From Prevotella sp. (GTDB lineage Bacteria > Bacteroidota > Bacteroidia > Bacteroidales > Bacteroidaceae): DNA of 64,000 nucleotides. A program made the position numbers and the translations under genes. The stretch's first letter is position 1; every line of letters starts with the position of its first letter. The stretch is taken from contig JAFTFO010000006.1 in the NCBI GenBank assembly GCA_017449495.1, positions 62,001 to 126,000 on the forward strand, written 5' to 3'. Below, piece by piece: positions 8,683 through 16,404 of this stretch. The notes under the pieces are model-generated. The model made no database searches. It saw nothing but the letters and a program-made list of their open reading frames with translations, and was not told where the DNA came from.

Positions 8683-9733
8683 AGCAGAAATCTTTGTTTT
8701 TCCCAATCAGTATTGGGGCGTACTTCTTTGCAAAGAGGATAATGGGGTAGAGTAGGAGAATGATACCTATCGTGATGGGGAGTGCCTCGAACCAGTGATA
8801 ACCGAAACCTTCCCTGATGCCGAAGAGATGTTCCGACATATAGTTGATAATGCCGATGGGTATGATGTGGAGGCCGATGATGACCAGTGTGCCGATGGAC
8901 AGGTTGGTGATGAACGCCCAATGCCAGTGGTCTAAGAGTTTGCAAAAACAGAGTAGGGCGAACAACAGTCCGATATTCACGGGATAGAATAGGGCTGCAT
9001 GTATCAGGATTCGGTCTTCATGCAGATGCCATTCAAAGAACAGCAGACTGGTTGCCAGCAATAATATGGTGGCGAGAATCAGGGGGACTGTCCCCTGTGT
9101 GCGATGCTTGCGGTGTACATGGGGACTGTCCCCATGATTTCCTCTTCTCCACATTCCCATGACATAACCTAAATAATAATACGGCAACCGCCTGAACAGT
9201 CCCATGGGGGTCAGGTTTGGCATGAATTCATACTCCTTATTCGCGGCATAAAGGAAATAGCTGATGATACAGAGTCCAATCATGATGAGGTGCTGATGAT
9301 GCGTCTTTCGACAGGCATCTATGATCAGGTGCATGATGAGGATGGCTGGAAGATACCAAAGTGGTCCGTTGAGCGGTTCTGCCCATGCGCTCTCATGTTC
9401 AAACAACAAAGCTCCTATGATGGGTTTCATGGCAGAGAAGAAATCTGGCATTGCCCCATGTTGCATGGAGTATCTGATGAACCAATAAGGGTAGATGAGG
9501 ATGTTGTATATCAGATAGGGAACGATGAGTCCTGACCAATATCGCTTCCAGTTGGCACTGGTACTCCCATGGTCTTTCTTGAGGTAGCCGGAGATGAAGA
9601 AGAAGATGGTGATGGTCGTGGCCTGTAGGTAGCGGTAGTAGAACCACTCCTGCGACTGTGGCAGATGGCAGAACACCACACTGCACACCGCAAAGGCCTT
9701 CGCCCAGTCTATCCAGTTGATACGTCCATTCAT
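8660..9733 (-). CDS. Acyltransferase-3 (AT3) membrane protein with palindrome insert
   Basis: A 357-residue AT3 protein (INWIDWAKAFAVCSVVFCHLP start, FFFISGYL motif, about ten hydrophobic helices). Between two helices the protein carries the odd loop NHGDSPHVHRKHRTQGTVP, encoded by a pair of GGGGACTGTCCCC palindromes (9080-9136). The reading frame stays open through the insert, so the protein may still work. It starts 12 nt after the SASA-type esterase and overlaps the next AT3 gene, as part of the seven-gene operon. It probably O-acylates a glycan component. Confidence 0.85.
   Translation of the reverse strand: MNGRINWIDWAKAFAVCSVVFCHLPQSQEWFYYRYLQATTITIFFFISGYLKKDHGSTSANWKRYWSGLIVPYLIYNILIYPYWFIRYSMQHGAMPDFFSAMKPIIGALLFEHESAWAEPLNGPLWYLPAILIMHLIIDACRKTHHQHLIMIGLCIISYFLYAANKEYEFMPNLTPMGLFRRLPYYYLGYVMGMWRRGNHGDSPHVHRKHRTQGTVPLILATILLLATSLLFFEWHLHEDRILIHAALFYPVNIGLLFALLCFCKLLDHWHWAFITNLSIGTLVIIGLHIIPIGIINYMSEHLFGIREGFGYHWFEALPITIGIILLLYPIILFAKKYAPILIGKNKDFCYGTYPSK
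9080..9136. repeat. Paired GGGGACTGTCCCC palindromes inside an AT3 gene
   Basis: The first copy is CAGGGGGACTGTCCCCTG (9080-9097), the second CATGGGGACTGTCCCCATG (9118-9136), a perfect 19-nt palindrome around a central T. The 20 bp between them include part of a GTGTG/GTGTAC sequence. The block is 57 bp, 19 codons in frame. A similar pair lies at 16576-16644 in another AT3 gene. It resembles REP-like palindromes that move as pairs. Confidence 0.75.
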
Positions 9734-9745
9734 CCTTTCACATAC

Positions 9746-11044
9746 TTATGGATTGGGTTCACACGAATAGTCGAAGATATAGCACCAGTTGTCTTGCCGA
9801 TAGGTCTTCCCGTTGATAGTGACCTTCCGCTGTTCACCTTGTGAGTCGCGCAGGTTCCCTCGTGGTCCGTGAAGTCTGCCTCCCTTTCGGAATTCGCCAT
9901 TCACGCCATATCTGATCCTGCATCCTATCGGTGACTCCTGACAGGTGATGACTATCGTATCGCCTTGCAGAACAATGTCAGAGATGATGTCAGTATTGTC
10001 CTGGCGGATGATATTGAAACCGTAGTGTTCTGCCTTCAGGACTTGTACTGTGTCAAAACACAAAGGTGGAGTGGGTACATTAAAGATAATGGACACCTTG
10101 TTTCCTTCAACAAAGGTCTTGGTTGGTACCAACCCGATGAATCGTGGCTCGTTCCTGAGGATACCTAAGGCTGATTTGGCTGCTAAGTCACCAATCCGCT
10201 TCTGCCCGATAGCATCGATATGAAGGACCTCACGTATGAAATCATACGGATAGGTCGGTCCCATCGCCCAGATCAAGGACTCATCCCTAACCAGTTCCAT
10301 CTGAATCTCGGGCGTCCGCGACTCCGTCCCATCAAAGTTGTTGTTCTTAAACAAATCTCCTTTAGTAAGCGCACTGCTCTGATAGCAGATGATGCGGATA
10401 TCATTGGTTTGATGGGTCACTCGCTTGATGTCGGTATTGAGATTTTGATACATCTGATGAAACAAGGCTTTATAGTCCGTGTCAGGATATTCTGCAATAT
10501 CCGATTCCCCTTGCATCCAACAGACGGCCGGTACTTGGAAGTCCCAACCCAATTTCTTGGCAGTCTCATAGGCATATGCAATCTCCTCGATAAATTTGTT
10601 GTATGGATCAACAGGCTTCATCAATTGCGTAATGGTTGTCTGGCCATGCCCTCCTGGGAAGATACACAGGATGGTGTCTTCACCTAATTCGGTTATGAGA
10701 CTTTCGGCCATGCCATAGACGGATAGCTCGAAGGCTTTTCGATCATAGTGCAGTAGTCTCTTGATAAACTGTTTCGTCCGACTGCTATGGTCAAAATAGC
10801 CAAACACGTAGTTCATTTTCTCTGTGACGATCCTTCCGTCGTAGTTGATTCTCAAAGTGTCGTAGTTCGTGATTCTCTTGGCTTCTTCTCCTAACGCATA
10901 GCTCTGACCATAGACAGGAATACAGATCACAGTCTTGTGACCTTCCAGAGTTGGCTGGTCATGGATGATGACAGCGACGGTATATACGCCGAAAGAAACA
11001 ACCAGGAGGCCAATGGCTATCAGAATTATTCGAAGATTTCTCAT
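9746..11044 (-). CDS. SASA-type (sialate O-acetylesterase-like) carbohydrate esterase
   Basis: A 432-residue protein with an N-terminal hydrophobic anchor or signal (residues 5-27) and an SGNH-fold esterase domain of the SASA type. The nucleophile motif VYGQS places Ser at 48, CWMQGESD is the typical SASA block, and a His is present in the 'EVLHIDAIGQ' stretch. A C-terminal beta-rich region contains GPRGNLRDSQG. It would act outside the cytoplasm, removing or transferring acyl groups on glycans. A paralogue is encoded at 28940, with the same GQS, WMQGE and GNLRDSQG blocks. It starts 1 nt after the SGNH gene in the same operon. Confidence 0.8.
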   Translation of the reverse strand: MRNLRIILIAIGLLVVSFGVYTVAVIIHDQPTLEGHKTVICIPVYGQSYALGEEAKRITNYDTLRINYDGRIVTEKMNYVFGYFDHSSRTKQFIKRLLHYDRKAFELSVYGMAESLITELGEDTILCIFPGGHGQTTITQLMKPVDPYNKFIEEIAYAYETAKKLGWDFQVPAVCWMQGESDIAEYPDTDYKALFHQMYQNLNTDIKRVTHQTNDIRIICYQSSALTKGDLFKNNNFDGTESRTPEIQMELVRDESLIWAMGPTYPYDFIREVLHIDAIGQKRIGDLAAKSALGILRNEPRFIGLVPTKTFVEGNKVSIIFNVPTPPLCFDTVQVLKAEHYGFNIIRQDNTDIISDIVLQGDTIVITCQESPIGCRIRYGVNGEFRKGGRLHGPRGNLRDSQGEQRKVTINGKTYRQDNWCYIFDYSCEPNP

Positions 11045-11045
11045 G

Positions 11046-11954
11046 TTACGGTTTAATAAAGTCTTTTAGGTCATTGCATACTTTTTGTGAGAAGATGACA
11101 GCCCCCTCCTTATTGAGGTGCCCATAGTCATGGAAGAGTTCCGCATGTCCCATGAACTGCGGATCACGGAAGTAATCGTAGAAAGGAATATCGTGTTGCT
11201 GAGCCAGGTCGCGGGGTACCCTAAACACGTCCTCTTCTGTACAAATATACATCGGTGAGACCATCAAGCATAGTTTGATACCCTTGTCTTGGCAGTCTTG
11301 GATAAACCGCTCAAGTAACTTCACTTTCTCTTGATGAATCGGGAACGGAAACTCTTCTGCCTTGAGACCTGTTGTATCCAATTGCCCGTCAAGGGGCTTC
11401 CATCCTTTCAGGTGCCGGTCCATTCCTCCCCAAGGTCCGAAGATGAGGGCTGGCAGGCTTCCCGTATAACGATAGACAGTCGACAGACGGTAGGGCCAGT
11501 ATTTTCCGGAGCGCTTCAACATCTCATCACAGGCATTGCTCATCCCACAGAAAGGTGCCAGAGATCCTGCCCGTTCTGTGCCAGAGTAAGGCGTGTCCAG
11601 ATAGTCACAGGGATGGATTTCGAAAACGATGAACTTGGGGGTATAACGGGAAAGGATATTGCCTAAGAGACCATAGTGATAGTAGATGTTCTTGATGCCC
11701 CAGTCGGCAGTATTGAAGCAAGTCATGCCGTATGCCTCTTCGAATATGGACGGCACAAAATGGTGCAGGCATCGCGAACTGCCTACAAAGAGCAGCTCCT
11801 CATTCGTCTCAGCATTGGCATAGCCGATCTTATATTCGTCAGTGGCATTAGAGTGGCTGTACAGTTGTTTGAGTACGAAGCCTGTTGCTCTGTCAAATAC
11901 GAAGAACAGACCTGCAATGGTGAGTATATGGATTAATAACTTCTTCATCTTCAT
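11046..11954 (-). CDS. SGNH/GDSL-like hydrolase, partner of the MBOAT protein
   Basis: A 302-residue protein with an N-terminal membrane anchor (LLIHILTIAGLFFVF) and an SGNH-like domain. Block I is LFVGSSRCLHHF (nucleophile candidate in GSS) and the catalytic Asp/His pair is likely in DYGHLNKEGA near the C-terminus. MBOAT enzymes are often paired with such proteins (AlgI with AlgJ/AlgX, DltB with DltD, PatA with PatB), and this gene starts 19 nt after the MBOAT stop. The start at 11954 (or 11948) was chosen over a longer frame that would run back into the MBOAT gene. It probably takes the acyl group from the MBOAT and puts it on a periplasmic glycan. Confidence 0.75.
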   Translation of the reverse strand: MKMKKLLIHILTIAGLFFVFDRATGFVLKQLYSHSNATDEYKIGYANAETNEELLFVGSSRCLHHFVPSIFEEAYGMTCFNTADWGIKNIYYHYGLLGNILSRYTPKFIVFEIHPCDYLDTPYSGTERAGSLAPFCGMSNACDEMLKRSGKYWPYRLSTVYRYTGSLPALIFGPWGGMDRHLKGWKPLDGQLDTTGLKAEEFPFPIHQEKVKLLERFIQDCQDKGIKLCLMVSPMYICTEEDVFRVPRDLAQQHDIPFYDYFRDPQFMGHAELFHDYGHLNKEGAVIFSQKVCNDLKDFIKP

Positions 11955-11971
11955 AATCTGTGTAATCTGTG
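11954..11971. repeat. Tandem 9-mer TAATCTGTG next to the SGNH gene start
   Basis: Two perfect copies (11954-11962, 11963-11971) fill the gap between the MBOAT stop (11974) and the SGNH start. On the coding strand this reads CACAGATTACACAGATTA. The partial sequence GGATTACACAG recurs in the palindrome insert at 16.6 kb. Confidence 0.5.
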
Positions 11972-11973
11972 GC

Positions 11974-13449
11974 TTAGAACTGGAAATAAATAAACTGGTT
12001 GTTGTCAAACACGCCGAAGAGCAGGATAGCGACGATCTCAATGGCTACGGTCAGCTCCCATCGCCAACGGTTGACCTTTTGTGGTAAAGGTAGTTGGAAC
12101 TTGGGGAACCACTCCTCTTGGATGTCAACATAGATAAGGGCCACGAGACAGATGGCTGCATTGACCATCGATGACATATCTGTAAACAACCCACCTTCCC
12201 AATGGGTGACGATGCGTTCGCAGATATGTCCAAACTCACCGATAGTGGCAGAGTGGAAGAGCATCAGACCAAAGGTGACTACCAAATAGATGCCAACCAT
12301 CTTGATGACATATTGCTGTTTGGGCCATCCATGGGCATTGACCTTGATCTTCCGTTTCTTGAAGAATCCGCCACCGACCATCAGTGGGATGTACCACAGA
12401 CCGTGGTAGATGCCGAAAAGGAAGAAGGTCCAGTTGGCCCCATGCCACAGGCCGATGAACATCATGTTCAGCATGATGGCTGTGATAGTGCCATAGACTC
12501 CCCACTCCCGGAACTTAATATTCAGTGGCAGGAACACATAGTCTGTCAGCCAGCTGGTCAGCGTCATGTGCCATCGGCTCCAGTAGCCGGCAATGTCGAG
12601 TACGAAGAAAGGACGCTTGAAGTTCTCGGCCACCTTGAATCCCAACATCAGCGCCACGCCGATAGCCATCTCACTGTAGCCTGCGAAGTCGGCATACATC
12701 TGTAATGGATAGAGTAGGGAGGCAAAGAGGATGGAGATGGCAGAGTGGTGCTCGTAGTTGTTCCAGATGGCACTGACGTAGATGTCGAGGCGGTCGGCGA
12801 TACACATCTTCAGGAACATACCCCACAGCACGCGTCTGAAACCCGTCATCAGGTTGTCAGGATTGAAGAGACGAGCCATGTTCGCCTGTGTCAGGAATGG
12901 CTTGGGGCGGTCGATAGGTCCCGATAGAATTGTTGGGAAAAAGGCAATATAATTAGCATAGCTGATAAATCCGTTTAATCCGTCAAACCCGTTGTTGGGA
13001 ACAATCTTCCCGTGGTGGATGTCCAGCACATAGCTCATCAGTTTAAACGTAAAGAAACTCAACCCGATTGGTACGACCAAGTGGAGAGCTGTCCAACTCA
13101 TGTGGATGCCTATTAGTGAGGCCAAGGAAGCGATGGACTCGACAAAGAAGTCCAGGTATTTGAAGTAGAACAAGGCACCGATGCCAATAGTCACGCCGAC
13201 AGTGGTCAATAGACTCGCCTTTCGCTCCTCTTCCTGTTCCATATAATGATAGATGCCTTTGCCGAGTAACCAGAATACCAAGGTCAAGACCACCAGTAGC
13301 CCTGTCATCCTGATGTCAACCTGCGAGTAGAACCAATACGAGCATCCCAAAAGAAACACATTCTGGACTTCTTTCTTCATCTGGCACAGGTAGTACACGC
13401 TGATGACTATCAGAAAGAACCACAGGAATGAAAGTGAGTTGACGATCAT
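11974..13449 (-). CDS. MBOAT family O-acyltransferase (AlgI/DltB-like)
   Basis: A 491-residue polytopic membrane protein. The MBOAT marks are clear: WSRWHMTLTSWLTDYVF in the middle and GLWHGANWTFFLFGIYHG with the catalytic His in LWHG. The size matches AlgI-like enzymes (about 460-520 residues). MBOATs pass acyl groups across the inner membrane to a periplasmic acceptor protein, here most likely the SGNH protein encoded directly downstream. Its start overlaps the stop of the opine-dehydrogenase-like gene by 4 nt. The polysaccharide acceptor is not known. Confidence 0.92.
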   Translation of the reverse strand: MIVNSLSFLWFFLIVISVYYLCQMKKEVQNVFLLGCSYWFYSQVDIRMTGLLVVLTLVFWLLGKGIYHYMEQEEERKASLLTTVGVTIGIGALFYFKYLDFFVESIASLASLIGIHMSWTALHLVVPIGLSFFTFKLMSYVLDIHHGKIVPNNGFDGLNGFISYANYIAFFPTILSGPIDRPKPFLTQANMARLFNPDNLMTGFRRVLWGMFLKMCIADRLDIYVSAIWNNYEHHSAISILFASLLYPLQMYADFAGYSEMAIGVALMLGFKVAENFKRPFFVLDIAGYWSRWHMTLTSWLTDYVFLPLNIKFREWGVYGTITAIMLNMMFIGLWHGANWTFFLFGIYHGLWYIPLMVGGGFFKKRKIKVNAHGWPKQQYVIKMVGIYLVVTFGLMLFHSATIGEFGHICERIVTHWEGGLFTDMSSMVNAAICLVALIYVDIQEEWFPKFQLPLPQKVNRWRWELTVAIEIVAILLFGVFDNNQFIYFQF

Positions 13450-14456
13450 ATTGAAATGCTAATAATTTTAGATAGCCCCCACTGATATATACAATCAATG
13501 GTTGGAACATAAACATTTTGCTTGTGAGCCGTTTCCACAATGAAGCGGGTACCATACGGGAAGTCTTCTGTAAAATAACGGCTGTTGAAGTCTGGGATGA
13601 AGCCTCCTTCAACGGCTTTCATCGGGGATGCGATGTTCTGAAAGGCCTTGATACTCCGTAATTTATGTGTCAGTGTCTCTGCATCGGAAACTTCATAATA
13701 ATGAAGAACTGGTGGAATGCATCCGTCTTTAAGTCCAAGGGCTTTCAGCAGATGCTGGAATTCTCCGTCCATCTGGAGGAGCAGGGTCGAAGCTTCGAGT
13801 GTCCATTCGGCATAGAACTGTGGATTGTGCGGATAGACCACTCCCTCATGCCAGTCTTTCCACATGGTGTACAAACGGGAGGGATGAAGGAGTGGGTTGC
13901 TGTTAGAGAGACTGACCTCATAGTAATTTTCTGCAAGAGTGACGGGCTTCTCAAATAGTTGCTCGAGTGTTTGTCTGAGGCCTTCTTTTGACTCGGTGTG
14001 CTCGATGGCCACATGGAGTGATTCTTTATAGCCTTTCAACTCTGCAATTCTCCCGTATTCGACGACTCGTGAAATAAAGGGTACACGCTGGAATCCGAAG
14101 AGTGCGATGCCGGTCGACAACACATTAAAAGCCTCGAAGAAGAAACCGGTACTGGATACGACTGTTCCCACCTGACAGGTCTTTGACAGGTAAGGTCTGA
14201 TCTTGATGAGTTCATCGTGAATGGCATAGCCGGGCAAGCAGACCAAGACCATCTCTGCCTGCGGGATTACTTCGTCTGGATGGGACGAGACTTGAGTCAG
14301 ATGGCCTTTGAAGGTACCGTCAGGAGCAACAATCTCTATCTCCGGGCTCCAGCGTTCGGGCTTGGTCGTGAGCACAGATACCTGATGACCTCTGTTTGCC
14401 AGGAATCCTGCACATACATGTCCTAAATTTCCGCCTCCGCAAATACAAATCCTCAT
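13446..14456 (-). CDS. NAD/NADP octopine/nopaline dehydrogenase-like protein
   Basis: A 336-residue oxidoreductase. The N-terminal Rossmann fold starts at once with GGGNLGH (residues 7-13). The C-terminal half contains NPLLHPSRLYTMWKDW, which matches the helical substrate domain of the opine dehydrogenase family with its conserved Asn/His region. Opine dehydrogenases reductively condense an amino group with an alpha-keto acid; related proteins also act as simple 2-hydroxyacid or sugar-acid dehydrogenases. It lies between a nucleotidyltransferase-aminotransferase fusion (37 bp upstream) and an MBOAT gene (4-nt overlap). This suggests it helps to make an unusual N-substituted or keto-acid-derived group for a glycan. 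That role is inference. Confidence 0.75.
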   Translation of the reverse strand: MRICICGGGNLGHVCAGFLANRGHQVSVLTTKPERWSPEIEIVAPDGTFKGHLTQVSSHPDEVIPQAEMVLVCLPGYAIHDELIKIRPYLSKTCQVGTVVSSTGFFFEAFNVLSTGIALFGFQRVPFISRVVEYGRIAELKGYKESLHVAIEHTESKEGLRQTLEQLFEKPVTLAENYYEVSLSNSNPLLHPSRLYTMWKDWHEGVVYPHNPQFYAEWTLEASTLLLQMDGEFQHLLKALGLKDGCIPPVLHYYEVSDAETLTHKLRSIKAFQNIASPMKAVEGGFIPDFNSRYFTEDFPYGTRFIVETAHKQNVYVPTIDCIYQWGLSKIISISI

Positions 14457-14493
14457 CGTCGATTGTTAATTCGTGAAAATCGTAGTAAAAAAA

Positions 14494-16311
14494 TTATTTG
14501 TCTAACTCTCTTAGTCCTTCAACCAGTCTTGCATTATCCTCATGGTTCCTGACAGCAATGCGCATATATTGATGGCCGTCAAGACCGGGCTTGTTGCTAC
14601 AGTCACGGGTCAGGATATTATGGTGTTTCAGCATATACAGCACCACTTCGTTGGCTGTCCTTGGGGGCAGTATCTCACAAAGAAAGTAGTTGGCTTGCGA
14701 GGGCATTACCCTTAGGAAACTGATACTTCTCAACTGCTGTTCGAAGTCGGCACGTTCTTTCAGGAACTTGCTACAGGCTGATTTGTAATCCTTCTCATAC
14801 TTATTATAGATTTGCATGAAGAATTCTGCGAAAGAATTTAGGTTCCAGATAGATACCTGTTTTTTCATGCTTACAATCAAGTCTTTATCTGCCGAGGCGA
14901 GAATACCTAATCGAATGCCTGGCACACCGAACGACTTGGAGATACTCTTCATGACAATGAGATTTGGATATTCTTCCAAGAGTTCATCATGCAGCAATGA
15001 GTTGTTCTCCCAGCCTTCGCTGAAGTCCACGAAACTCTCGTCGATCATCAGGCGGATGCCTTTCGTTTTGCTCCACTCACAGAGACTGAGCAAATCACTC
15101 TTGGGAATAAAGTTGCCTGAAGGGTTGTCTGGGTTGATAATTAATAAGGTGTCGACGGGGTTGGCTTCGAAGAAGGTCATCAACTCATCGGCACTGTAAC
15201 GATAGGTGTTGTCTTCGGGGACGAAAGTCACCAGTTGCTCTTTCGGCAGACGGTTGGGGTATTCCTCGAAGGTGGGGCGGATGGTGCCTACTCTTCCTGT
15301 CGCACTTTCCATCAGCGCCTTGATGAGCTCTGCGGCACCATTGCCGGGGATGATATAGTCTTCGCTCACGCCGAAACACTTGCTGGCGATGATGGTGTTC
15401 ACTTTCATGCCAGAGGGATATTGCGTCAGCAGTGTCCCAAAGTTCGCCCGCATCTCATCGACCACACGGGGTGTCGGGAAGTAGGGGTTCACCAGATAGC
15501 AGAAGTCGAGCATCTGCGGGAATCGCCAGAAACCGCCGAAGCGTCCGTAGTACTTCCTCAACAAGTCTTTCTCATCGGCAAAGAGCGCTTCGGCAATATC
15601 CAGATCCTGCTTGTCGTCGATCTCATACCATTTCTCAGTTGTAATAGGCAATGCCTTCAGGTCATGACTGTTCAGGAAAGAGATGATGCGCAGCACATTC
15701 TCGTAGTATTCGTTATTGCCGACAGCCTTGGAATAGGCTTCGAGGAAGGGCACGTATTTCGTCTGTGAGAACTCACGACTGAACTTATAGATATTGACCG
15801 TCTTATAGTAGCTGTCGGTCTCGTTGTAGTCGAAGGCAGCCTTCGGCACGAAGTTCACGATGTTATTGTCATCATCAAGGCGTACCATCGTTCCGTCCAT
15901 CCAGGTCTCGTATTTGGCGACGAGGGCAAGGTTGGGGTAGGGATTCTCCGTCAGCAACGAGAACATCCCATCATCGAAGATCAGGTCACTCTCGATGAGT
16001 AGGGTGTCGTCTTCCTGGAGCTTATCCTTTGCCAACGCCAAGGAATAGATGTTGTTGGTTTTGTCGTAGATGGGATTCTCGACAAACTCTATCTTCAGCT
16101 GCCCGTCGTATCTTTGACCGATATAGTCGATGAGATTCTGTCTTTGATAGCCTACAACGATAACAACCCTGTTAAGTGCTTGCTTGGATAGTTGGGTCAG
16201 CAGACGGTCAATCAAACGTACGCCATTGACGGGTAGCATACACTTCGTGTTGTCCTTGGTGTATTCGCCCAGTCGGCGTCCCATACCTGCTGCTAAAATG
16301 ATGGCTTGCAT
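14494..16311 (-). CDS. Nucleotidyltransferase-PLP aminotransferase/decarboxylase fusion
   Basis: A 605-residue two-domain protein. Residues 1 to about 240 form a LicC-like sugar/alcohol-phosphate nucleotidyltransferase with LAAGMGRRLG (6-15), Lys23 and an ESDLIFDD metal region. Residues from about 255 form a fold-type I PLP enzyme of the HisC/CobD branch, with NPDNPSGN around Asn396, DESF with Asp424, and the PLP lysine in SKSFG at Lys459. Known parallels are PntC-AEP transaminase fusions and, as separate genes, Cj1436/Cj1437 for amino-alcohol phosphates. By analogy it may make and then activate an amino-alcohol phosphate as a CDP derivative. No phosphonate genes (pepM, ppd) are nearby. First gene of the operon. 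Confidence 0.85.
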   Translation of the reverse strand: MQAIILAAGMGRRLGEYTKDNTKCMLPVNGVRLIDRLLTQLSKQALNRVVIVVGYQRQNLIDYIGQRYDGQLKIEFVENPIYDKTNNIYSLALAKDKLQEDDTLLIESDLIFDDGMFSLLTENPYPNLALVAKYETWMDGTMVRLDDDNNIVNFVPKAAFDYNETDSYYKTVNIYKFSREFSQTKYVPFLEAYSKAVGNNEYYENVLRIISFLNSHDLKALPITTEKWYEIDDKQDLDIAEALFADEKDLLRKYYGRFGGFWRFPQMLDFCYLVNPYFPTPRVVDEMRANFGTLLTQYPSGMKVNTIIASKCFGVSEDYIIPGNGAAELIKALMESATGRVGTIRPTFEEYPNRLPKEQLVTFVPEDNTYRYSADELMTFFEANPVDTLLIINPDNPSGNFIPKSDLLSLCEWSKTKGIRLMIDESFVDFSEGWENNSLLHDELLEEYPNLIVMKSISKSFGVPGIRLGILASADKDLIVSMKKQVSIWNLNSFAEFFMQIYNKYEKDYKSACSKFLKERADFEQQLRSISFLRVMPSQANYFLCEILPPRTANEVVLYMLKHHNILTRDCSNKPGLDGHQYMRIAVRNHEDNARLVEGLRELDK

Positions 16312-16336
16312 ACTATTGGTAAAATTTTATTGAGTG

Positions 16337-16367
16337 CAAAAATAACAATTTCTATTGAAATAGCCAA
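16337..16367 (-). promoter_or_regulatory. Promoter of the seven-gene minus-strand operon (16311-7642)
   Basis: The minus strand reads TTGG (16367-16364), 19 bp, TATTTTTG (16344-16337). The -7 box is a full match. The leader to the ATG at 16311 is about 20 nt. It is divergent from the AT3 promoter at 16387. Confidence 0.6.
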
Positions 16368-16386
16368 GGATTTCGTCTTTTTTCTG

Positions 16387-16394
16387 TAATTTTG
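16387..16394 (+). promoter_or_regulatory. -7 element of the AT3 gene at 16405
   Basis: TAATTTTG ends 10 nt before the ATG, so the mRNA leader would be only a few nucleotides. No clear TTTG was seen at -33. Confidence 0.45.
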
Positions 16395-16404
16395 CCGACA
16401 GATA

